A stretch of 64,000 nucleotides of DNA from Segniliparus rugosus ATCC BAA-974 (GCF_000185725.2 NZ_KI391953.1:62001-126000), one strand, 5' to 3'; shown: positions 1 through 8,076, counted from the first letter of the stretch. Notes: generated by a model not told the origin, from the letters alone. A program made the numbers and translations.

Positions 1-635
1 GCGAGTGCCTCCTAGCCCAGGGGTTCAACGTCAAAGAGGCGCATAACCCCACCGACGCGTTGGCAGTGGTGACCAAGGAGCCGCCCGACGCGATGATCCT
101 CGACGTCATGCTGCCCGGCATGGACGGGTACACCCTCTTGCGCCGGGTTCGGGAGATGGGCACCGAATGCCCCGTCCTCTTCCTCACTGCCCGAGACTCC
201 CTCGAAGACAAGCTGACCGGGCTCACCATCGGCGGGGACGACTACGTCACCAAGCCCTTCAGCCTCGAAGAAGTCGTCGCCAGGCTGCGGGTGATCCTGC
301 GCCGCGCGGGCAAGAGCGACGGCGCTCGGGAATCGCCCACCCTCGTCTTCGAGGACATCGAGCTCAACGAGGAGACCCATGAGGTGTGGAAGGCGGGCCA
401 GCTGGTGTCCCTGTCCCCCACCGAATTCACCCTGCTGCGCTATTTCATGGTGAACGCCCGGATCGTGCTGTCGAAACGACAGATCCTCGAGCACGTGTGG
501 CATTACGACTTCGGCGGCGACATGAACGTGGTCGAGTCCTACGTCTCGTACCTACGGCGCAAGATCGACACCGGAGAGAAGAAAATGCTCCAGACGCTCC
601 GGGGCGTCGGGTACGTGCTGCGCGAGCCTCGGTGA
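1..635 (+). CDS. phoP: Response regulator PhoP (5' truncated by window edge)
   Basis: OmpR-family DNA-binding response regulator. The open frame (codons in phase with position 3) runs to the left edge, so about 35 N-terminal residues are missing. Visible are the phospho-acceptor Asp in LDVMLPGMDGY (codon at 102-104), the switch Lys in VTKPFS and a winged-helix output domain ending GVGYVLREPR. The C-terminal half, with motifs such as EETHEVWKAGQ and DFGGDMNVVESYVSYLRRK, is close to what I remember of mycobacterial PhoP, which controls lipid, virulence and acid-response genes. The stop overlaps the start of the kinase gene, so the two are translationally coupled. The family is certain and the PhoP identity likely. 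Confidence 0.88.
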   Translation, partial: ECLLAQGFNVKEAHNPTDALAVVTKEPPDAMILDVMLPGMDGYTLLRRVREMGTECPVLFLTARDSLEDKLTGLTIGGDDYVTKPFSLEEVVARLRVILRRAGKSDGARESPTLVFEDIELNEETHEVWKAGQLVSLSPTEFTLLRYFMVNARIVLSKRQILEHVWHYDFGGDMNVVESYVSYLRRKIDTGEKKMLQTLRGVGYVLREPR

Positions 636-2335
636 CCGCAGTCCGAGCCCGCACCAACCCGCCTCCGGGCGATCCGGGGGACGCGTCCCCCGCCCCGGCG
701 AGGCGCCAGCTCGGCGACGGGGTCCGGAAGCTGCCGTTGTGGCTGACGCTGGTCTCGCTGATGCTGGTCCTCGTGGGGGGCGGCGTGCTGGTCAGCGACG
801 CGATCGTCACCATCAGCTTCCAACGTTCGGTGATGAACCGCATCGACCAGGACATCACCGGAGTCGCCCAGCGGATCGCGGAGCGGCCGCTCAAGCCTCC
901 CATCCCGCCGGGAAAGCCCATTCCCTCCATCGGCTATCCGAGCGTGCCCTCGGAGCCGTCCGCGAGCCCGACCCCTCGGCAAGGCGCGCCGTCCGCCCCG
1001 CCGACGCTGCGCACCCTGCAACCGCCGCCGCCAACGACTCGCCCGAACAGCCAGCCAAGCCCGGACGGCGCGCCCGAGCCCTCCGTCGCGCCCATCACCT
1101 TGGAAGGAGCCTCCTCCTCGAGGTACTACATCCGGGTGGGAGACCGGGTGTTCGGCCGTTTCCGAGGCTCGGACGGCACTGTGGTCGCCCCGCAAATCCC
1201 CGCCGACCTCTATCAGCTGCGCACCCCGCAAACCGTGCCGTCCGAAGGCGACCCGCGACTGCGCTGGCGCGCGGTGTGGATCCCCAGCCTGCACGGGGAC
1301 ATCGTCGTCGCCACCGAGCTCACCGACGTCGACGGCAACCTGTCCTCGCTCCTGACGCTGCAGCTCGCCATCGGCACCGGCGTCCTGCTCGTCCTCGGGC
1401 TCGCCGGTTACTTCCTCGTGCGCTGGAGCCTGCGCCCGCTGGTGGAGGTCGAGCGCACCGCGAACGAGATCGCGGCGGGGAACTTGGAGCGCCGAGTCCC
1501 GGACTGGGGGGAGCGCACCGAAGTCGGCAGGCTCTCCACGGCGTTGAACTCGATGCTGGCGCAGATCCAGCAGGCGTTCGCCGCCACCCAGGCCTCGGAG
1601 GAGAAAGCGAAAAGCTCGGAAGGCCGCATGCGGCAATTCGTCGCCGACGCGAGCCACGAGCTGCGCACCCCGCTCACCGCGATCCGGGGGTTCGCGGAAC
1701 TGCACCGCAAAGGCGTCGGGGTCTCGACCGCCGTCGCCATGTCTCGGATCGAGAGCGAGGCGATCCGCATGGGCAAACTCGTGGAAGACCTGCTCGCCCT
1801 CGCCCGCACCGACGAGCAGCGCCCGCTGGAGCTGGAGCCGGTGGACATGTTCCAGCTGATGACCGACGCCGTGCACGACGCGAAGGCCATCGCGCCTGAC
1901 CGCGAAGTCGTGTTCCAGCTCCAGCCCTCCGGCGGGGCCCCTGTGGTGCTTGGCGACGAGCCCTGCCTGCGGCAGGTGCTCTCGAACCTGGTGAGCAACG
2001 CGCTCTCGCACACCGGCGACGAGGCCAGCGTGACGCTCTGGCTCGGCGGGGACGCGCAGGACGTGCTCTTGGAGGTCCGCGACACCGGACCAGGCCTCTC
2101 GCCGGAGGACGCGGAACGCATCTTCGAGCGGTTCTACCGGGTCGACCCCTCCCGAGCGCGCTCCAGCGGGGGCTCCGGGCTCGGGCTGGCCATCGTCGAC
2201 GCCATCGTCCGCGCCCATGGCGGACAAGCGTCGGTCAGCAGCGAACTCGGAGCCGGCACGACATTGCGAGTGCGCCTGCCTCGCCTCGCCCCCGATCCGG
2301 AGGAGGACGACGAGCTCTATCTCGCCGAGGAATGA
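632..2335 (+). CDS. phoR: Sensor histidine kinase PhoR
   Basis: 567-residue membrane sensor kinase, partner of the preceding regulator. The GTG start overlaps the phoP stop (GTGA). The order is a short cytoplasmic tail, a first membrane segment around residues 35-57, a long Pro/Ser-rich extracytoplasmic loop, a second segment around 240-265 (LAIGTGVLLVLGLAGYFLV), HAMP, an H-box with phospho-acceptor His342 (SHELRTPLT), then N and G boxes (NLVSNALSH, DTGPGLS, GGSGLGLAIV). The HAMP-DHp region resembles mycobacterial PhoR. The Pro-rich insert in the sensor loop looks longer than in M. tuberculosis PhoR. A longer frame upstream (from 386) is only overlap with phoP. Confidence 0.88.
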   Translation: MTAVRARTNPPPGDPGDASPAPARRQLGDGVRKLPLWLTLVSLMLVLVGGGVLVSDAIVTISFQRSVMNRIDQDITGVAQRIAERPLKPPIPPGKPIPSIGYPSVPSEPSASPTPRQGAPSAPPTLRTLQPPPPTTRPNSQPSPDGAPEPSVAPITLEGASSSRYYIRVGDRVFGRFRGSDGTVVAPQIPADLYQLRTPQTVPSEGDPRLRWRAVWIPSLHGDIVVATELTDVDGNLSSLLTLQLAIGTGVLLVLGLAGYFLVRWSLRPLVEVERTANEIAAGNLERRVPDWGERTEVGRLSTALNSMLAQIQQAFAATQASEEKAKSSEGRMRQFVADASHELRTPLTAIRGFAELHRKGVGVSTAVAMSRIESEAIRMGKLVEDLLALARTDEQRPLELEPVDMFQLMTDAVHDAKAIAPDREVVFQLQPSGGAPVVLGDEPCLRQVLSNLVSNALSHTGDEASVTLWLGGDAQDVLLEVRDTGPGLSPEDAERIFERFYRVDPSRARSSGGSGLGLAIVDAIVRAHGGQASVSSELGAGTTLRVRLPRLAPDPEEDDELYLAEE

Positions 2336-2345
2336 GCGCCAGCGC

Positions 2346-2639
2346 TCACAGGCCGATGCCGTCCGCCTGCTCTTCCGCGTGCCTGGTGAGAATGTGCGGC
2401 CTGCTCATGTCCTCTTTCTGAACCGGATCGTCCTCCCCCTCCAAGATGTTGCCGTTGCCGCCGTGGTCGGTCGGGTCGTCGCTGCCGCCGCTGCCTGCGG
2501 AGCCCGCATTGCCCTCCTCATTCGCCCAATGGTGCGCAATGGCCTGCCACGACGCTCCCCCCATCGCCCCCATCTCCCCCATCGCCGAAGCCCCGAGCAA
2601 AGCGAACAGAACAGCAGGGATACAAGTTGTCGTACACAT
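2346..2639 (-). CDS. Small putative secreted protein
   Basis: 97-residue protein of unknown function, convergent with phoR. I chose the ATG at 2639 because GGGAAGAGG lies just upstream and the product then begins with a hydrophobic segment (CIPAVLFALLGASAMG) that looks like a signal peptide. The remainder is short, Gly/Asp/Glu-rich and acidic, including GSAGSGGSDD and EGEDDPVQKED. I recognise no family. The frame stays open further upstream to 3008, but that part has poor amino-acid composition and no start signal. The gene is plausible, not certain. Confidence 0.45.
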   Translation of the reverse strand: MCTTTCIPAVLFALLGASAMGEMGAMGGASWQAIAHHWANEEGNAGSAGSGGSDDPTDHGGNGNILEGEDDPVQKEDMSRPHILTRHAEEQADGIGL

Positions 2640-2868
2640 GTCGCCTCTTCCCATCTTCGCGTTCTCGCGATTCAATAAACCGGATGATCCAACATATACC
2701 GGTCGGTTCACGCCGCTTCCCCCCGGGGGCGAGGAATCTCTGCGACACGGCAGAATGCCGCCCTTCGCGAGCGCGTCGGGGCCGACGGCGGTCGCCATGT
2801 CGGGCCGATGGCCGGACAGCGAGCGCCGCGCGTCCACACCCGCAAGCCCCCCGGCGCCCCTCCGACGC

Positions 2869-2890
2869 GAGCAATACGCTTGTATTGCTC
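2869..2890. repeat. Perfect 9-bp inverted repeat (hairpin or operator)
   Basis: GAGCAATAC (2869-2877) and its exact complement GTATTGCTC (2882-2890) flank a 4-nt loop. It lies in the otherwise featureless stretch 2640-2986, some 230 bp upstream of the small secreted protein gene on the minus strand. There is no T-run, so an operator or RNA hairpin is more likely than a terminator. I see no gene in this stretch. Confidence 0.5.
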
Positions 2891-2986
2891 CGATCCTCTC
2901 CACGACTGGCTGCGCCTTCTGCGTATCCGGGGAGGGGAATCCATCCCGAGCTTTACGCTCTATCGCCGGGGAGCATGTGGCAAAAG

Positions 2987-3029
2987 AAAAAGGCGGCTCC
3001 CCTGGCAAAACCTGGGGAGCCGCCTTTTC
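2987..3029 (-). terminator. Intrinsic terminator of the alpha/beta hydrolase gene
   Basis: A 15-bp inverted repeat (AAAAGGCGGCTCCCC at 2988-3002 against its complement at 3013-3028) with an 11-nt loop sits directly after the stop codon at 3034-3036. On the minus strand the stem is followed by a T-rich run. It is one of the clearest Rho-independent terminators in the window. Confidence 0.8.
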
Positions 3030-3033
3030 CTAA

Positions 3034-3960
3034 TTAAGCGGTGTGCTTGTCGAACCAGTCGATCAGCTGCTCAGGATTGTTCGGGAAGTAATTGTACCCG
3101 TCCCAGCGCCGAGTCGAGCCCTCGATCCAGAACAGCTTCTTGTCGCTGGTCGGAATGCTGTCGTAAATCGTCTGCACGTCGCTCTCTTTGGTCAACGCGT
3201 CCTGTCGGACCTGGACCAAGAACGTCGGGATCGTCATGCTCTTCGCGTACGGGATCGGCGACATGTCGTCGAGCTTGAAGCTCGTGATGAGCTGGATCTC
3301 GCGGTCGATGTCGTCGAGCCGGTCGGTGATCCCGAGGATCTCCGTGATCCGCTCGTAGAACGGGCGCAAGGACACCGGCTGGGGCGAGACGATGGCGCGA
3401 ATGCCCTCGAACACCTCCGGGCGGCGGTCGTGCGCGATGAACGTTGCGTTCATGCCGCAACACCGGCTGAACAGGACCACCGTCATGTCCTTGGTGTCGG
3501 GCCGGGAGCGCACGTAGTTGATCGAACCGATCACGTCGCGGGACTCGAAGATCCCGTTGCTGCCGGTCCCGCCGTTGCCGATGCCGCTGTGCCCGAAGTT
3601 GCGCATGTCGTACGTCAGGACGTTGTAGCCCGCGTCGTGCAGGTGCTTGTAGTCGGCCATGAAGTTGACCTCGAAGTCATTGCCGCCTGCCGCGCCGATC
3701 TGCTTCCACGGCTCGAGGTGCGCGGGCAGCCCGTACCGGTTGTGCCAGATGGGGTGGTTCGCGATGGCAATCTTGTTCGAGCCCTTGCACGGGATGAACC
3801 AAGCGTCGAGCGGAACCCCGTCCTCGGAAGGGAAGGTCACCGTCTCGTACTCGAGGCCGAGCTCGTTCGGCCAATGCAGGATCGGGGACCGAATCGGGCG
3901 GCCGAACGTGGCTGCCAATTGTTTGACGACCTGGTCGATTTCATCGACTTTCTCAGGCAT
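3034..3960 (-). CDS. Alpha/beta hydrolase with Cys at the nucleophile position
   Basis: 308-residue cytoplasmic alpha/beta-hydrolase-fold protein without a signal peptide. An N-terminal cap-like part (residues 1-90) precedes strand-turn motifs such as YNVLTYDMRNFGHSG. The nucleophile elbow reads LFSRCCGMNAT, giving S-x-C-x-G where most relatives have G-x-S-x-G, so the likely nucleophile is Cys, as in dienelactone hydrolases. A possible acid Asp lies in VQVRQDALT. Near the C-terminus, where the catalytic His would be expected, the sequence is WIEGSTRRWDGYNYF, with no His. The substrate is unknown. The gene is monocistronic, with a strong terminator behind it and two operator-like palindromes in front. 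Confidence 0.8.
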   Translation of the reverse strand: MPEKVDEIDQVVKQLAATFGRPIRSPILHWPNELGLEYETVTFPSEDGVPLDAWFIPCKGSNKIAIANHPIWHNRYGLPAHLEPWKQIGAAGGNDFEVNFMADYKHLHDAGYNVLTYDMRNFGHSGIGNGGTGSNGIFESRDVIGSINYVRSRPDTKDMTVVLFSRCCGMNATFIAHDRRPEVFEGIRAIVSPQPVSLRPFYERITEILGITDRLDDIDREIQLITSFKLDDMSPIPYAKSMTIPTFLVQVRQDALTKESDVQTIYDSIPTSDKKLFWIEGSTRRWDGYNYFPNNPEQLIDWFDKHTA

Positions 3961-3980
3961 GAATACCTTCCTCCATAACT

Positions 3981-4025
3981 GAACATCATGTCCCGTTCGC
4001 CGTTTGACCGCCGGACATAATGTTC
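3981..4025. promoter_or_regulatory. Paired 13-bp palindromic operators
   Basis: GAACATCATGTCC (3981-3993) and GGACATAATGTTC (4013-4025) are inverted copies of one imperfect palindrome, GAACAT-N-ATGTCC. Their centres are 32 bp apart, about three helical turns, so two dimers could bind the same face of the DNA. They begin 20 bp upstream of the hydrolase start codon at 3960 and very probably regulate it. The regulator is not identifiable here. Confidence 0.6.
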
Positions 4026-4608
4026 GCCCTACTTAAATATCGACGCGTCCTGCGGGAGAGAAATCCTCTTTTCCCTCAAGCCGTGCCGCAATAAAAGGAC
4101 GCGGTAATAATTTCGTCGTGTCAATGTCTCGAGGCGAAAGCATTCCTCAAGACACTGACGATCACCACTCTAGCAGGGCAGAATCGAAGGCCGCTAACAA
4201 CGGTTCCCGCACTTTTGCCAACAAGAATTTGTGGCAGAATTCCTCATCGCGCAACGCTTCCAGGCATGCGCTCCGCCGCTGTTCGGGTTCGGGACGACTG
4301 ACGACCGAAGCGCCCTCGCGAGCCCTGCGGCAAACCAGCAAGAGACGCGCGGAGCCATGCCACAACCCCAGCGGCCCGCCTCGCCGCCGAGAGAGCAGCC
4401 CCCCGTCCGGGGCAAGGATTCACGTGAAACCTTCGAGTGAGAAGTTTTGCGAGCGGATCGGGGATGCTGGTCGTGGTGGCGATCCGTGGCGAGATTCCAG
4501 AGAGTTGCCTCTGGAACTCCAAAAGGGTCTCTGGTGTCCGGCCCTCGGCGGTGGCATGGTCCCGAAAGGACAGTCCGGGCAACCGGGGACGGCTCAGGGG
4601 CGCGCCGT
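4026..4608. other. Intergenic stretch without a convincing gene
   Basis: The stretch begins with an AT-rich part (4030-4110), then returns to high GC. Several overlapping frames of 60-180 codons exist on both strands, but none has a ribosome binding site, conserved domain or balanced composition. On the minus strand near 4450-4600 a fragment with GRTPETLLEFQRQLSG faintly recalls transposase-like wording; I do not trust it. The only notable element is a near-consensus parS at 4417-4430. Confidence 0.4.
4417..4430. other. Near-consensus parS (ParB-binding) site
   Basis: GATTCACGTGAAAC matches the bacterial parS core GTTTCACGTGAAAC at 13 of 14 positions (A for T at position 2). It lies about 26 kb from oriC on the dnaA side, in intergenic DNA. 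parS sites cluster near origins and are bound by ParB, which is encoded in this window. The single mismatch makes function plausible but unproven. Confidence 0.45.
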
Positions 4609-6648
4609 TCACCCGCTGTGGGCTGTGATGACGGTGTTGGTGCTCAGGAGGCGGTCGTCGAGGTAGACGTCGTCTTCCTGCTGCCGGTAGTCGTTGTTCA
4701 CGGTCTTGCCGCTGCGGGTGACGACCAGGGTCGCGCCCGGCACGACGAGCAGGGAGGTGCGCGAGGGGTCCGGTTGGGCCGGGAGCTCTTGGACCCCTAT
4801 GACCGCGCCGGTCTTCCGGTCCACCGAGACGATCTGGTCCCGCCATGGGCTCGCGGGGTCGGCGCGTGTCTGCGAGTGGCTGATGATCTGTTGTCCGAGA
4901 AACTCGCACCTGTAGAGCTCGTCGGCGGCGTCCCCTGGGATCTCCCAGACCACATCGGGGTCTTTCTGGCCGACGAGCGCGGTGGTGTAGTCGCCTTTGG
5001 GCGGGCGGTTGTAAAGCGTGGCGACCATGGTCGCCGTCTCGGGGTCCGCGCAGTACACGCTCGAGTAGCGGCTGTCCGGCACGTCCGTGAGAGCGCCGTC
5101 GGACGCGTCGAACACCACGTTCCGCCGCAGTCCGCGCTCGGCGGGCCCGTCCTTCTCCGGATAGCGGTCCAGGACGAGGCGGGCGAGGTTCCCCTCGGCG
5201 TAGTAGAGCAGGGTGATCGAGTGGTATCGGGCCCCGTCGCCGGGCAGGGCCTCGACGCTCCCGAGAGGCTGCTCGTGCGAGACGGCCCCGGTTTTGGGGT
5301 CGCGGGCGATGATCGAGTAGTTCTCCGCGCTCCCGTCGCGGCAGCTGCGGACTTCGACGACCGCGTCCCGCACCGGGACGGCCTCGAGCGGCCTGCAACG
5401 GGGATCCACGACCTGTTTCCAGACGAGCGCCCCCGTCCACGGGTCGTACGCCGCGTAGCCGTCCGGGTCGTCGAGCCTGAGGAGCGGCCAGTCGTCCGGC
5501 TCCCCCGCGGGGTGCTCGAGGATCGAGGGGGAGAACGTCTCGCCGGAGCCCGTCCGCGTGCTAAAGCCTCGGCCCTGCTTGTGGGCGCCGCCGCCGAGGA
5601 AGAACTGCGAGCCCGTCCACAAGAGCTTCCCGGTGTCGGCTTCGAACGCGGCGGTCATCTCGCCGAAGCTCGCGACCACGACCCTGCCGTGGTCGTACAC
5701 CTTCAACGAATTGCCCCAATAGCTCAAGTCTTGGCCGCCGCCGGGCTTGCGCAGATAGTGCCAGCGCTCCGCGCCGACACGCCCGTCGTAGGCGACTAGC
5801 CCCTTCCTGGTCGCGACGACGAACCCGGGGCCCGCGACCGCGACGTCCACGACGTTGCCGTAGCGGCCCGAGGGGAACGCCAGCCGGTACGCCTCCGGGC
5901 CGAAGACCGAAGGAACGGGCGCGACCGCGCCCGCAGGAGGGGCAGTGGCCGTGTCCGTGTAGCGAGAATCGTCGCCGAGGCGCAGCGCGGCGGCGAACGC
6001 CGCGCCCGAAGCCACGAGCGCCAGCACGAGGCCGACCGCGACGGGGAACTTGCCGAAGGCAGGACGGCTCCAGCCCCGAAGCGCCGCGACGGCGGCCACA
6101 AGCCCGAGAAGGACCAACCCCGCCGCCGCGATCGCCGTCGGAGCCTGCTCCGCCGCGTACGAACGCGACAGCACTTTGGCCGCAGCCGCCGGGACCGCCG
6201 ACCCCCACCGCGAGCCGCCGCGCCAATCCTCCGACCCCGTGGAGGGCCACCAGAGCACCAGGCCCCAGAACGACAGGAACGCGACCCACCACGGCAGCGT
6301 CGACGCGTTCTTGGCCGAGGGATCCGACTGCGCCCTCCTCCTCGCCTTCGCCCACCACCAGACGGCAGAGGCGAAAAGCCCCCCGCCGACCGAGAGCGCG
6401 ACCACGGCGAGCGTGTGCGAGAGCCCCAGCTGGTAGCGCTCAGAATCGCTCAACTGCTGACGGGGCTCGTCGTGGTCGTACGCCCACAAAGGCCTCGACG
6501 CGAACCACAAACTGTATGCCCCGACCAACGCGGCGAAGGCCGCGACCGCCGCCCCGAACACCGCCAACGCGGTCCACGCCCCCCGCAGTCCGCCCCCGCC
6601 AGGCCCGCCAGTCCCCGGAGCCGCCTCAGAATCCTTGCTCACCGTCAT
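4609..6648 (-). CDS. Membrane protein with PQQ-like beta-propeller domain
   Basis: 679-residue protein. I chose the ATG at 6648 (MTVSKDSEAAPG) since the frame upstream has no plausible coding content. The N-terminal third carries several hydrophobic segments (AWTALAVFGAAVAAFAALVG, LAVVALSVGGGLFASAVWWW, VALVLALVASGAAFAAAL), suggesting four or five membrane spans. The C-terminal part, from about residue 270, has repeated blade motifs (GRVGAERWHYL, EADTGKLLWTGSQFF, DPWTGALVWKQ, DRKTGAVIGV) typical of PQQ-like quinoprotein propellers on the outer face of the membrane. No enzymatic residues can be assigned; such actinobacterial proteins are mostly uncharacterised. A long opposite-strand frame here is a shadow. 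Confidence 0.75.
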   Translation of the reverse strand: MTVSKDSEAAPGTGGPGGGGLRGAWTALAVFGAAVAAFAALVGAYSLWFASRPLWAYDHDEPRQQLSDSERYQLGLSHTLAVVALSVGGGLFASAVWWWAKARRRAQSDPSAKNASTLPWWVAFLSFWGLVLWWPSTGSEDWRGGSRWGSAVPAAAAKVLSRSYAAEQAPTAIAAAGLVLLGLVAAVAALRGWSRPAFGKFPVAVGLVLALVASGAAFAAALRLGDDSRYTDTATAPPAGAVAPVPSVFGPEAYRLAFPSGRYGNVVDVAVAGPGFVVATRKGLVAYDGRVGAERWHYLRKPGGGQDLSYWGNSLKVYDHGRVVVASFGEMTAAFEADTGKLLWTGSQFFLGGGAHKQGRGFSTRTGSGETFSPSILEHPAGEPDDWPLLRLDDPDGYAAYDPWTGALVWKQVVDPRCRPLEAVPVRDAVVEVRSCRDGSAENYSIIARDPKTGAVSHEQPLGSVEALPGDGARYHSITLLYYAEGNLARLVLDRYPEKDGPAERGLRRNVVFDASDGALTDVPDSRYSSVYCADPETATMVATLYNRPPKGDYTTALVGQKDPDVVWEIPGDAADELYRCEFLGQQIISHSQTRADPASPWRDQIVSVDRKTGAVIGVQELPAQPDPSRTSLLVVPGATLVVTRSGKTVNNDYRQQEDDVYLDDRLLSTNTVITAHSG

Positions 6649-6734
6649 CCTGCGATCATCGCAGAACCAGACCCAAGAAACACCGCCCCGCCCCGCCCTG
6701 CTGAAAACTGACATGGGGGGTCGAGCAGCAGCGG

Positions 6735-7031
6735 CTAGTCGGGGCAGGTCGCGGTGAAAGTGCCGCCGTCGAGCTTGGTGTAGCCCTTGAGCTAGCGGAC
6801 GGCTCCCGCGACGGCGTAGGTCTTGCCGTTCTTCGCGACAGTCGGGTCTGGCGCGCCGCCGGTGGAGGTGGGCTCCCACATCCACGCGGTCCCGTCCACC
6901 GTGAAGTCCGCGTGGCGGACCTTGCCGCCCTCGACGTCCACCGACCCCTCGTCCCCGCCGTTGGCTTTCGCGGCGACCGAGGTGGCGATGGAGGCTGTTG
7001 CGCGCTTCGGCAGCAGCGAAATCCAGGTCAT
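6735..7031 (-). pseudogene. Broken LpqH (19-kDa antigen)-like fragment
   Basis: On the minus strand a frame opens with ATG at 7031 (overlapping the TetR stop) and encodes about 79 residues ending KNGKTYAVAGAVR, then an in-frame TAG (6792-6794). Reading on in the same phase gives LKGYTKLDGGTFTATCPD and a second TAG at 6735. The tail pattern (KNGKxYxVxGxA ... GTFTATC) fits the C-terminal strand and Cys of LpqH-family lipoproteins. The signal peptide, lipobox and the first half of the family domain are missing. I read it as a decayed C-terminal piece of an LpqH-like lipoprotein gene. A sequencing error could explain the stop but not the missing N-terminus. Confidence 0.5.
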
Positions 7032-7690
7032 GCGTATTGCGCAGGGTCTGCTTTCGCAGTCACCGCGACGGACGTCGCGGCGTTCTCAATAACGGGCATC
7101 AGCCAACGTTTGGCGATGTCGCGCACGCCTTCGGCCTTGGTGAGGTCGTGGAGCGAGGCGGGGCTGAGGATCAGCGACTGGACGACCCGGACGACCAGCT
7201 CGGCGGCGTCCTGGAAGGCCGCAGGAGGCGTCGCGCCCTCTGCTCCGGTGAAGATGACCGTCAACCAGCCCGCCACTTGCGAGCGACCCAGGGCGAGGTA
7301 GGGGCTGTCGTATGCGACGTAGGGCAAGATCGTCTCCGGCTCGGTCCGGATGAGCCGCTGCAGCAGCGCGTTGTCGCGCAGCCACTCGTATCCGCAGACG
7401 AACACCTCGGTGAATCGCTCGGCGGGCTCGGCATGCTCGGCGGCAGGGGCGACCATCGTGGCGAGGACTCCCATGATGTGCTCCAGCTCGCGGCCGACCA
7501 CAGCGGCGACGATGGCGTCTTTGTTCGGGTAGTGGCCGTAAATCGTCACTCTGGCGAGACCCGCGTGCTTGGCGATGAGGTCCATGGTCAGCCGCCGCAG
7601 CCCGTGCTGTTCTGCGGCGCGCAACGCGCCGTCCAGGATGCGCTCGGCAGTGCTCGGCTCGGCGGAGGCCTTCGGGCGCGTGGAAACCAT
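7028..7690 (-). CDS. TetR-family transcriptional regulator
   Basis: 220-residue repressor. The N-terminal helix-turn-helix (residues about 18-62: RILDGALRAAEQHGLRRLTM ... LARVTIYGHYPNKDAIV) is typical TetR; the C-terminal ligand domain is divergent. The gene is divergent from the SDR/aldehyde dehydrogenase operon starting at 8124. The 430-bp space between contains a palindrome at 7745-7770 that is a good candidate for its operator. It probably represses itself and the operon until a substrate of that pathway appears; this is inferred from arrangement only. Confidence 0.85.
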   Translation of the reverse strand: MVSTRPKASAEPSTAERILDGALRAAEQHGLRRLTMDLIAKHAGLARVTIYGHYPNKDAIVAAVVGRELEHIMGVLATMVAPAAEHAEPAERFTEVFVCGYEWLRDNALLQRLIRTEPETILPYVAYDSPYLALGRSQVAGWLTVIFTGAEGATPPAAFQDAAELVVRVVQSLILSPASLHDLTKAEGVRDIAKRWLMPVIENAATSVAVTAKADPAQYA

Positions 7691-7740
7691 CTCTTGATCG
7701 TAGCTATGACCAGCGCCGTCGATGCGACGATATCAATTCA

Positions 7741-7770
7741 TTGACAAAGAAACGAAAAGTGTTTACTTTG
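7741..7770. promoter_or_regulatory. Promoter with overlapping TetR-type operator
   Basis: TTGACA at 7741-7746 and TACTTT at 7764-7769 form a plausible -35/-10 pair on the plus strand with 17-bp spacing. An inverted repeat, CAAAGAAAC (7745-7753) against GTTTACTTTG (7761-7770), overlaps both elements, as expected for a repressor of the TetR type encoded divergently. The local DNA is distinctly AT-richer than its surroundings. Confidence 0.5.
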
Positions 7771-7819
7771 TAGCCTAAGTCAGTTGGTGTAACTATCGAC
7801 ACATTTTCGAGGACGAGAG

Positions 7820-7940
7820 ATGGAGAGTACTGCAGCGGCGGGGCGCGACGCGGCCTGCCGCGTCGCCGGACCACGCGGTGTCGGTCATCGGCGCGGGGTT
7901 CTCGGGGATCGGGCGCGCGATCTCCTTTGGAGGACGCGCG
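7820..7940 (+). pseudogene. 5' relic of a flavin-dependent monooxygenase gene
   Basis: A frame in phase with 7866 encodes PDHAVSVIGAGFSGIGRAIS, the Rossmann GxGxxG start of FAD-dependent (Baeyer-Villiger-type) monooxygenases. The in-frame upstream codons lack a start; the ATG at 7820 lies in another frame, so at least one frameshift is needed to join them. After about residue 25 the similarity ends, and the frame stops at about 8022. FAD monooxygenase, SDR, SDR and aldehyde dehydrogenase genes often travel together in actinobacteria, so the operon probably lost its first gene to a frameshift plus a large deletion. Confidence 0.45.
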
Positions 7941-8076
7941 TCAGCTGGTCGACCGAGCGCATGCGGGCACCATCCGCGTTCGCTGCGCAACATGCCCAGC
8001 TCATGGGCACGTTTTCCATAGCGCGGTTCGGGGAAAGAGACGGCCGATCAGAGAAGACCCGAGAAAGGAAACCCCG

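Noticed and set aside
539-2227. 562-codon minus-strand frame opposite phoR
   Set aside because: Antisense shadow of a conserved kinase.
4450-4600. Transposase-like wording in a minus-strand frame
   Set aside because: Only a few residues resemble such proteins and no inverted repeats or further domain are visible.
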